From Nostoc paludosum FACHB-159 (GTDB lineage: Bacteria; Cyanobacteriota; Cyanobacteriia; Cyanobacteriales; Nostocaceae), in the NCBI RefSeq assembly GCF_014698835.1, contig NZ_JACJTU010000012.1:124001-188000 (forward strand): 64,000 nucleotides of DNA, given 5' to 3'. Below the pieces are notes generated by a model, which ran no database searches, was not told the origin of the DNA, and worked only from the letters and a program-made list of their open reading frames with translations. Positions 35,465-42,822 of this stretch are shown here, in pieces. The position numbers and the translations under genes are program-made. Position 1 is the first letter of the stretch. Each line of letters opens with the position of its first letter.

Positions 35465-35595
35465 CTGGTAGGTATTCTCCTTTTGCAAATCTAATTTAAA
35501 AAACAACTTTTTGGTTGAGGCTATCTTCAAATCTTGCTTAATTCTTAGTATTAATTATCAGAAGCAGGTCATCTATATAAAATACGTCTTAACTC

Positions 35596-36024
35596 ATGCA
35601 GAATATGACAAAGACAACTGAAAAAATGACCCTTACTTTTAACTCAGAACTTTATAGCCAATTACTGTCTCAGCATCAACCTCGAATTATCAAAACAGAA
35701 GAGGAAAACGAGAAATTTTTAGAAACTGTTGAAGCACTGCTTTCTCGTTCCGATCTGACTCCTGAAGAAGATGCTTTGTTAGAATTATTGGTAAAACTGA
35801 TTGAGGATTTTGAAGATAAGCATTATCAGCTTAATGTTTCAACTCCTCGTTCAAGACTTTTGCATTTGATGGAAGCTAGAAGTCTGGAACAGGCTGATTT
35901 AGTAGAAACTCTTGGTTCAAATGAGATTGTTGCTAAGGTTATTAATGGAGAGTTAAAAATCACTAAAGAACAAGCTGAGGCTTTAGGTAAATTTTTTCAT
36001 GTTGATGCAAGTTTGTTTATTTGA
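35596..36024 (+). CDS. HigA/COG5499-type antitoxin-like HTH protein, no toxin partner
   Basis: A 142-aa protein. N-terminal ~90 residues are acidic and helical (EEENEKFLETVEALLSRSDLTPEEDALLELLVKLIEDFEDKHY). The C-terminus holds an HTH segment, PRSRLLHLMEARSLEQADLVETLGSNEIVAKVINGELKITKEQAEALGKFFHV, as in the COG5499 group of antitoxins. Normally a HigB/RelE-like toxin precedes such a gene; none is found in the 131 bp upstream. The next gene, 320 bp downstream on the same strand, is a DUF262-HNH protein. It may be a solitary repressor. Confidence 0.75.
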   Translation: MQNMTKTTEKMTLTFNSELYSQLLSQHQPRIIKTEEENEKFLETVEALLSRSDLTPEEDALLELLVKLIEDFEDKHYQLNVSTPRSRLLHLMEARSLEQADLVETLGSNEIVAKVINGELKITKEQAEALGKFFHVDASLFI

Positions 36025-36344
36025 GAATAGGCGATCGCTATCCTAAGACACAACTAGTTCAGATATACGGCACGTTTAAAGTTGGTGCAGTACATAAACT
36101 TAGCTTAAAAGCCAGTTATAAAAGCTGTTTTACTTCTGAAGTATCCTGTATATTGATAAATTAATATTATTGTTGTACACTGATTTTCTTAAGTATACTA
36201 CATGTAGCAATCCAAATTTAGATGTGAGAACATATCGAAAGAAAAAGTAGGTATTTATAACCTTTTCAGACATTTTATGTCTTACGACTGATTTAGGATC
36301 GCTATACTCAATTACAAGTATAAACAACTAAAAAGACACTAAAA
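36025..36344. other. Intergenic region, AT-rich
   Basis: No gene, hairpin or known repeat seen. It presumably contains the promoter of the DUF262-HNH gene. Confidence 0.35.
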
Positions 36345-37910
36345 ATGGCAAAAGACAGTCTGAAGGTTTATTTAGATGCCCTCATATGTAGAGAAGCATT
36401 TGAAGTACAAGGGCAACAAGGCCAAAACATAGGAAGAAATATTGCTATGATATCTATTCGTGATTTAGAAAATAATTCTTTTTTCTATCCATTTTTACGC
36501 AAACCTGATTTTCAAAGAGAAACTAATGAGTGGGAATCTCAGAAAATATGTGATTTTATAAAAAGTTTTTTAGATGGAGATTTAATACCATCTGTTATTC
36601 TTTGGAGAAGTTCTAGTAGTTATTATTTTGTGATAGATGGTTCCCATCGGCTTAGTTCTCTAATAGCTTGGATCAATGATGACTATGGAGATGGTAAAAT
36701 TTCCAAAGTATTTTATGATGGAGACATTACAGAAGAGCAAAAAGCCGCTGCTCAAGAGGTCAGGAAACTTATTAAAGCAACTATAGGTTCTTATAAGGAT
36801 TATCAATCGTTAACACAGCATCAAGGACAAGTAGATCAAAAATTTCTTGATAGAGCAAGAAACTTAGGAGCTTTAGGTATCCAGCTACAGTGGGTTGAAG
36901 GTAATTCAGAAAAAGCAGAAGCATCTTTTTTTAAAATTAATCAACAAGCAGCACCTATCGGTGAAACTGAAATGCGTTTACTACTGGCACGGAAGACACC
37001 TAATGGTGTTGCTGCTCGTGCAATTATGAGAAGTGGTAATGGGCATAAATATTGGTCAGACTTCTCACAAGATAAACAGGATGAAATAGAAGAACTTGCT
37101 CAAGAAATACATCAACTTATTTTTGAACCTAAATTAAAAAATCCTATTAAAACTTTAGACGTGCCAATAGTAGGAAGTCTATCGGCTCCTGAAAAACTTG
37201 AAGTTATATTAGAATATGTGAATATTGTTAATAATATAGAAGTAGATAATCAATTAGGAGATGATCCTACAGGAGAAAAAACAGTAGAACTGCTAAAAAA
37301 TTGTAAAAAGATAGCGCAAAGGATAAATAGCAACCATCCTTCATCTCTCGGTTTCCACCCCATTATATATTTTTACACTAGCGCTGGAAAGCCCAAAATT
37401 GGCTCATTTTATGGCATCGTTACCTTAATATTACATTTAGAAAAAACTAAATACTTTTCTAAATTTATACAAGTCCGAAAAGATTTTGAATGGGTGATTT
37501 GGCAAGATGATATGGTTCCACAGATTGTCAGCAAAAATGGGAATGCACTCAAAGCAAGAGAGAAAGTTAAAGATTTTTATATGAAAATTATTGATAAATT
37601 ATTGCAAGGAATCGATAAGAAAAATGTCATTAAGGAAATCATCATCGAAAAAGGTTTTGGCTCTTTAAAAGCTAAAACCAAAAGTAATGCAAGTGAAACC
37701 CAAAGTAAAGAATTCTCACGAGAGACAAAAGCAGCAGCTTTTATCAGAGATGCTTTACCTGGTTCTCCACGATGTAAAATCTGTGGAGGTTATCTCCCCA
37801 ATCGTCTTAATTCTATAGATCACATTAAGAGAAAAGCTGATGGTGGCTTGGGTACTCTAGAAAACGCACAGTTGACTCATCCATACTGTAATACAACATA
37901 CAAAAATTAG
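36345..37910 (+). CDS. DUF262 domain protein with C-terminal HNH nuclease
   Basis: A 521-aa protein. The N-terminal part (about 35-200) is a DUF262/ParB-like NTPase: FLRKPDFQRETNEWESQKICDFIKSFLDGDLIPSVILWRSS, then YYFVIDGSHRLSSLIAW, the usual DGQQRL-type motif. The middle is helical. The C-terminus (about 470-521) is an HNH endonuclease: CKICGGYLPNRLNSIDHIKRKADGG, then LENAQLTHPYCN, with two Cys pairs and DHI. This domain pairing occurs in DNA-restriction and phage-defence proteins. Very AT-rich codon use compared with the adjacent uvrA. Convergent with uvrA. Confidence 0.85.
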   Translation: MAKDSLKVYLDALICREAFEVQGQQGQNIGRNIAMISIRDLENNSFFYPFLRKPDFQRETNEWESQKICDFIKSFLDGDLIPSVILWRSSSSYYFVIDGSHRLSSLIAWINDDYGDGKISKVFYDGDITEEQKAAAQEVRKLIKATIGSYKDYQSLTQHQGQVDQKFLDRARNLGALGIQLQWVEGNSEKAEASFFKINQQAAPIGETEMRLLLARKTPNGVAARAIMRSGNGHKYWSDFSQDKQDEIEELAQEIHQLIFEPKLKNPIKTLDVPIVGSLSAPEKLEVILEYVNIVNNIEVDNQLGDDPTGEKTVELLKNCKKIAQRINSNHPSSLGFHPIIYFYTSAGKPKIGSFYGIVTLILHLEKTKYFSKFIQVRKDFEWVIWQDDMVPQIVSKNGNALKAREKVKDFYMKIIDKLLQGIDKKNVIKEIIIEKGFGSLKAKTKSNASETQSKEFSRETKAAAFIRDALPGSPRCKICGGYLPNRLNSIDHIKRKADGGLGTLENAQLTHPYCNTTYKN

Positions 37911-37986
37911 ATATTTTGAAACTAAGTCTCAAATTCAGATACAGTGGTGTGCTAGCAGGATGCGTTACCTTTATTAAGACACACTA

Positions 37987-40965
37987 CTATTTTTTCATTG
38001 CTGGATACTGTTGCAATACCTGTTGCAAATATTGGCCAGTATAAGATTTGGGATTTGCTGCAACTTCCTCCGGTGTACCTACAGCAATTAATTCTCCGCC
38101 TTTATCGCCACCTTCTGGCCCCAAATCTATTACCCAATCTGCACAACGAATCACATCTAAATTGTGTTCAATTACTAAAATTGAATTGCCTTTATCCACC
38201 AATCTTTGCAATACATCTAATAATTTGTGGACATCATAAAAAGATAATCCTGTTGTTGGTTCATCTATTAAATAAAGTGTTTTACCTGTGGCGCGTCGAG
38301 ATAATTCTGTTGCCAATTTTACGCGTTGGGCTTCACCACCTGATAAAGTCGTCGCAGGTTGTCCCAATTGAATATAACCCAAACCGACATCAAATAAAGT
38401 TTGCAAACGGGCGATCGCCTTCGGAATATTTTGGAAAAAGTCTAAACTTTCCTCAACAGTCATGTTGAGAACATCGGAAATAGATTTGTCTTTATACTTC
38501 ACTTGCAATGTTTCGCGGTTGTATCTTGCACCTTTGCAAATTTCACATTGCACATAAACATCAGGAAGAAAGTTCATTTCAATCACATTCACACCCTGTC
38601 CACTACAAGCTTCGCAACGTCCACCTTTAACGTTGAAAGAAAATTGTCCGGGTTTGTAACCCCTAGCTTTGGCTTCTACTGTTTGTGAAAATACATCCCG
38701 AATGGCGTCGAAAATTCCCGTGTAAGTTGCAGGATTTGAACGTGGTGTGCGTCCAATGGGTGATTGATCTATGACGATCGCTTTATCAACTGCATTTAAT
38801 CCTTGGATTTTCTCTAAGTCTTTCGGTAAGGGAACTTTCTTAGTTAAATGATGTTGTAATGATGGATAAAGTAACTCGTTAATTAAGGTAGATTTACCAG
38901 AACCAGACACGCCAGTAACAGCAACAAGTTTCCCTAATGGAATTTCTACATCTATATTTCTTAAGTTGTTACGATGGGCATTTTTAATTATCAAACTGCG
39001 CCCATTTCCTTCTCGGCGTTCTGCTGGGGTATTAATTACTCGTCGCCCTGATAAATAAGCACCAGTCAAAGAATCTTCTGCTGCTAATAATGCTTCTAAA
39101 TCACCTTGGGCGATAATATTTCCGCCATGAATTCCTGCACCAGGGCCAATATCAACTATATAATTGGCTGCACGAATTGTTTCTTCATCGTGTTCAACCA
39201 CAATTAAAGTATTACCCAAATCGCGCAATTTAGTTAAAGTTTTCAGCAATCTGCCATTATCTCTTTGATGCAAACCAATACTTGGTTCATCTAAAACGTA
39301 GAGAACTCCTGTTAAACCAGAACCAATTTGTGTTGCTAAACGAATGCGTTGCGCTTCGCCACCAGAAAGGGTCATTGCTGGACGGTCTAGGGTGAGGTAA
39401 TCTAAACCAACATCTAACAAAAATTGCAATCTGGCTTTAATTTCTCTGAGTACTAAATCGGCAATTTGTAACTGGCGATCGCTCAACTTGAATTGCTCAA
39501 TTCTTTCCCGACAATCTCTAATTGATACGCTAGTTAAATCCAAAATACCGTATTGTCCCAACTTCACAGATAAAGCTTCCGGTTTTAACCTTTTCCCTCT
39601 ACAAACATCACACGGCTGGTCGATTAAATACTGTTCTAATTTTTGCTTAATTAACTCCGTGCCGCCCTCGTATTGCCGTTGTAAAATTGGAACAATACCT
39701 TTAAAAATTTGTTTTTTCTCTGTTTTTGTAGTTTCTTGGTTTTCTCCATACAAAAGAGTATGCTGCTGTTCTTCTGTTAGCTTGCTCCAATTTGTTTGCA
39801 ATTCAAATCCATAAGCTTGCCCTACACTATAGAGCAATTCCAAATAATAAGAATTATCTTTTTCTGACCAAGGGGCGATCGCCGCATAAACTGGCGCTTC
39901 CGGGTCGGGTACAATCAAATCTGGCGCAAATCTTCTTAAAGTTCCAATTCCATGACAGTTCGCACAAGCACCATAAGGTGAATTAAACGAGAACAATCGC
40001 GGCGATAATTCCTCCATCACCGCGCCGTGTTCTGGACAAGCAAAATTTTCCGAAAATACTAATTCTTCCTCTGAGTCAGACCCCCCGCCTTCGGCACCCC
40101 CCCTTGCTAAGGGGTTAGGGGAGGTTTCCTTAGATGAGTCATGACCAATAACAATGGTTGCAATGCCACCGGATTGTTTTAAGCACGTAGATAAAGAATC
40201 GACCAAACGCTCTTGGATACCATCTTTTTTCACCAAGCGGTCAATTACTACTTCGATGGTGTGTGTTAAATTTTTATCCAACTCAATGGAATCTGATAAT
40301 TCACGCACCTCGCCATCGACACGCACACGGACAAAACCTTGGGATGCCAGACTTGACAAAAGCTTACGATGTGTGCCTTTTTTGCCCCTGACAACGGGTG
40401 CAAGAATTTGGAAACGAGTACGGTCTGGTAATTCTAGAATGCGATCGCACATTTCATCAATTGTCTGGGGTGCAATACAGCGATCGCAAATTGGACAATG
40501 GGGTTCCCCAGCGCGACCAAATAACAGCCGCAAATAGTCATAAATCTCCGTCACCGTACCCACAGTGGAACGGGGGTTATGAGACGTTGACTTTTGGTCA
40601 ATGGAAATGGCTGGACTTAAGCCTTCAATCGCCTCCACATCCGGCTTATCCAACTGTCCTAAAAATTGCCGTGCATAGGCGCTGAGGGATTCTACATAGC
40701 GACGTTGCCCTTCAGCGAAAATCGTATCAAACGCCAAAGAAGACTTTCCAGAACCAGAAACGCCAGTGAATACAATTAAGCGATCGCGTGGCAGTTCCAA
40801 ATCAATATTTTTCAGATTATGCTGCCTAGCACCCCGAATCCGAATGGTATTCTGGCTATTGTGCGAGGGAAGATGTCCGTTCAACAGAGAAGCCTGAGCG
40901 TTAGCTTGTTCTGAACCGAACTTCGGGGATGCTGTGAGCTGTGGGTCTGACATATTGCGCGGCAA
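37987..40965 (-). CDS. uvrA: Excinuclease ABC subunit A
   Basis: A 992-aa UvrA, the damage-sensing ATPase of nucleotide excision repair. Two ABC-type ATPase halves: Walker A FTGVSGSGKSSLAFD and VTGVSGSGKSTLINE. Signature motifs LSGGEAQRIRLATQIGSGL and LSGGEAQRVKLATELSRR. Zinc-binding Cys pairs are in CPICDRC, CANCHGIG and CEACSGQG with CEICKG. Residues about 280-296 (TSPNPLARGGAEGGGS) come from a repeat element in the DNA (40078-40128) inserted in phase in a variable region. A LexA-box match lies 58-71 bp upstream, so SOS control is likely. Confidence 0.97.
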   Translation of the reverse strand: MPRNMSDPQLTASPKFGSEQANAQASLLNGHLPSHNSQNTIRIRGARQHNLKNIDLELPRDRLIVFTGVSGSGKSSLAFDTIFAEGQRRYVESLSAYARQFLGQLDKPDVEAIEGLSPAISIDQKSTSHNPRSTVGTVTEIYDYLRLLFGRAGEPHCPICDRCIAPQTIDEMCDRILELPDRTRFQILAPVVRGKKGTHRKLLSSLASQGFVRVRVDGEVRELSDSIELDKNLTHTIEVVIDRLVKKDGIQERLVDSLSTCLKQSGGIATIVIGHDSSKETSPNPLARGGAEGGGSDSEEELVFSENFACPEHGAVMEELSPRLFSFNSPYGACANCHGIGTLRRFAPDLIVPDPEAPVYAAIAPWSEKDNSYYLELLYSVGQAYGFELQTNWSKLTEEQQHTLLYGENQETTKTEKKQIFKGIVPILQRQYEGGTELIKQKLEQYLIDQPCDVCRGKRLKPEALSVKLGQYGILDLTSVSIRDCRERIEQFKLSDRQLQIADLVLREIKARLQFLLDVGLDYLTLDRPAMTLSGGEAQRIRLATQIGSGLTGVLYVLDEPSIGLHQRDNGRLLKTLTKLRDLGNTLIVVEHDEETIRAANYIVDIGPGAGIHGGNIIAQGDLEALLAAEDSLTGAYLSGRRVINTPAERREGNGRSLIIKNAHRNNLRNIDVEIPLGKLVAVTGVSGSGKSTLINELLYPSLQHHLTKKVPLPKDLEKIQGLNAVDKAIVIDQSPIGRTPRSNPATYTGIFDAIRDVFSQTVEAKARGYKPGQFSFNVKGGRCEACSGQGVNVIEMNFLPDVYVQCEICKGARYNRETLQVKYKDKSISDVLNMTVEESLDFFQNIPKAIARLQTLFDVGLGYIQLGQPATTLSGGEAQRVKLATELSRRATGKTLYLIDEPTTGLSFYDVHKLLDVLQRLVDKGNSILVIEHNLDVIRCADWVIDLGPEGGDKGGELIAVGTPEEVAANPKSYTGQYLQQVLQQYPAMKK
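40078..40128. repeat. Palindromic repeat inside uvrA coding sequence
   Basis: cccccgccttcggcacccc followed by ccttgctaaggggttagggg: a dispersed-type element with internal complementarity (ccccttgctaagggg). Its reading phase is open and gives a Gly/Ser/Ala-rich UvrA segment. Confidence 0.6.
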
Positions 40966-41022
40966 AAAAGGAGTTTCTTATGAAACAGTCCTTAATAATA
41001 CTATCTTTAATTACTTTATAGT

Positions 41023-41036
41023 AGAACAATAGTACT
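41023..41036 (-). promoter_or_regulatory. LexA (SOS) box upstream of uvrA
   Basis: Read on the minus strand the site is AGTACTATTGTTCT, which fits the cyanobacterial LexA consensus RGTACNNNDGTWCB at every defined position. It is 58-71 bp upstream of the uvrA start codon, a normal place for an operator. Confidence 0.75.
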
Positions 41037-41050
41037 GTTTTAAATACTTA

Positions 41051-41116
41051 TTGGGAGTTGGGAGTTAGGAGTTGGGAGTTAGGAGTTAGGAGTTAGGAGG
41101 TAGGAGTTAGGAGTTA
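41051..41116. repeat. Heptamer repeat array (gggagtt/aggagtt type)
   Basis: About nine tandem units of gggagtt, aggagtt or aggaggt between uvrA and tenA, followed by a cgcgtcccc run. Confidence 0.85.
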
Positions 41117-41173
41117 TTCTCCGCGTCCCCGCGTCCCCGCGTCTCCCCATCTCTTCTTCTGTCTGCCAAATTC

Positions 41174-41794
41174 CTACAAACTCCATGCAGCCTGAAAAAA
41201 ATCATACTCACACAACATAGCGTAACGGTAAGTTGAATGCACAACAGCATTACTCGTGGCATAATTCTCAACCAAACTTTCTAACTGCTGTGCCAATGGC
41301 TGAAAATCGGTGCTACTGTAAGTCCGAATCCAGTCAGCATATTGATGATTTGGGATGCCATTAACAGCTAACTGTTCTCCCAAAAAAGCATACAAACGCA
41401 TACAGGGAGACATGGCCGCAGCAGTTAAACCAACATCTTGTCCCCAAGCAGTTGCTAACAAAAAATCAGTATAACGACGGGTAGCGGCTCCAGGTTCCAC
41501 ATCATGCAAATTAACTCCCCACTGGGAAGCATAGCCACTATGCAATTGCAGTTCTGCTAACACACCTCCAGCTAAGTTATGAAATGTCGTGAAACCTACC
41601 CAATCTGGTGCTTTAGCTGCGGCAATACTATACGCACGGGCAAAAGCTTCTAAGAAAAAAGCATCTTGCCCTACGTAGTAAGCAAACTTCACTCGTTCAA
41701 GAGTACCATCGCCAATGCCTTGAACAAAAGGATGCTCTAGGCACGCTTTGGCTAAATCTTGATTTGCCGTCCATAATTCATTGGATAAAGTCAT
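41174..41794 (-). CDS. tenA: TenA-family thiaminase II / aminopyrimidine aminohydrolase
   Basis: A 206-aa all-helical TenA protein that salvages base-degraded thiamin by hydrolysing aminopyrimidines. Conserved active-site residues: Asp44 in YYVGQDAFFLEAFARAYS, Cys131 in MSPCMRLYAFLGE and a Glu in LCEYDFFQAAW near the end, so it belongs to the Cys-containing TenA_C type. Length is slightly short of the usual ~220-235. No other thiamin genes are adjacent. Heptamer repeats lie right before the start (41806-41828) and beyond the end. Confidence 0.9.
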   Translation of the reverse strand: MTLSNELWTANQDLAKACLEHPFVQGIGDGTLERVKFAYYVGQDAFFLEAFARAYSIAAAKAPDWVGFTTFHNLAGGVLAELQLHSGYASQWGVNLHDVEPGAATRRYTDFLLATAWGQDVGLTAAAMSPCMRLYAFLGEQLAVNGIPNHQYADWIRTYSSTDFQPLAQQLESLVENYATSNAVVHSTYRYAMLCEYDFFQAAWSL

Positions 41795-41859
41795 TAGTTA
41801 TTGGGTATTGGGCATTGGGCATTGGGCAGATAACTGTCATCTCCCCCACTCCCCACTCC

Positions 41860-42630
41860 CTAAAAAGGTAAAAACTGAAGCAAGAGGGAACCAACACTGC
41901 CGAAAAAGTCAACGAAACTGGGGCTACCAGAGCTTACTTTTTCAGTATAGGGGGTTTGGAGTTCTTTCATAAAAGCCTGGGCTGTTTGCATTCCAGGGGT
42001 ATTTTTTTGGGATGTAAACAATTTGTCGGCAGCTTGAGCATCTACGAATGCACCTTGTCTATCTAATATTTGGTAGCGGGCGACACCACGAGCTAGATAA
42101 GCACCTGCATAGTCTGGTTTAATGGCGATCGCTTGACTAAAATAACTAATTGCTTGCTGGGGGTTGCCTTTTTCTGCTTGCGCTACACCCAAAGCATAAA
42201 AATCCTCTGGTGAAGCAATTTGTGATGGTATTCCTATTGCACCTTGGAAGTTACTATTATTCAGGTAAGCGCCATTTAATTCTGCGTTTGTTAAATAGCT
42301 ACTTCTCAAATCAGCAGCCGCCAAATTTGCGCCACTAAATCTAGCCTCCGTTAGGTTAGCCCCAAATAAACTAGCACCGCTCAAGTTTGCCCCTCGCAAA
42401 TCAGCACCGCTCAAGTTTGCACGGCTGAGGTTTGCACCTGCAAGATTAGCACCGCTCAAATTCGCTCCAGATAAATCAGCCATGACTAAACCTGCATGAG
42501 TCAAATCACAGTTTTGACATTGTTTGGTTGCCAATAACTGTTTCACGTGTTCAGAATTCGCGGCTTGTACGGTTGTTGTGAGGCTAACCAAAGTTAAAAA
42601 TGTGGCAGTGGCGAGAATTTGGTTTTTCAT
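41860..42630 (-). CDS. Secreted pentapeptide-repeat and TPR protein
   Basis: About 256 aa from the ATG at 42630; a TTG 24 bp upstream would add 8 residues. N-terminal signal peptide (KNQILATATFLTLVSLTTTVQA). Residues about 30-130 form ~17 pentapeptide repeats of the A(D/N)LSG type (ADLSGANLSGANLAGANLSR), giving a right-handed beta helix. Residues about 135-200 look like TPR units (GVAQAEKGNPQQAISYFSQAIAIKPDYAGAYLARG). A common cyanobacterial combination with unknown, probably periplasmic, scaffold role. Confidence 0.85.
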   Translation of the reverse strand: MKNQILATATFLTLVSLTTTVQAANSEHVKQLLATKQCQNCDLTHAGLVMADLSGANLSGANLAGANLSRANLSGADLRGANLSGASLFGANLTEARFSGANLAAADLRSSYLTNAELNGAYLNNSNFQGAIGIPSQIASPEDFYALGVAQAEKGNPQQAISYFSQAIAIKPDYAGAYLARGVARYQILDRQGAFVDAQAADKLFTSQKNTPGMQTAQAFMKELQTPYTEKVSSGSPSFVDFFGSVGSLLLQFLPF

Positions 42631-42781
42631 ATTTGTGTAATATTTCTTACTCAAGATTCAATATTAACCGAGATAGATTTATACCTCAGCCACATGATAT
42701 GAGCAACCTGAACAGTTTGCCCTCTGTATTTGCCTACAATACCCTTGGGTTAAGAAAGTTCCTCGGTACAGGCAAAGGGGG

Positions 42782-42808
42782 GATTTGCCTATTGCCTATT
42801 GCCTATTG
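42782..42808. repeat. Heptamer repeat (gcctatt type)
   Basis: Three to four units of gcctatt between the pentapeptide gene and the end of the hybrid kinase gene. Confidence 0.7.
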
Positions 42809-42822
42809 CGTTTTAACCAAGA

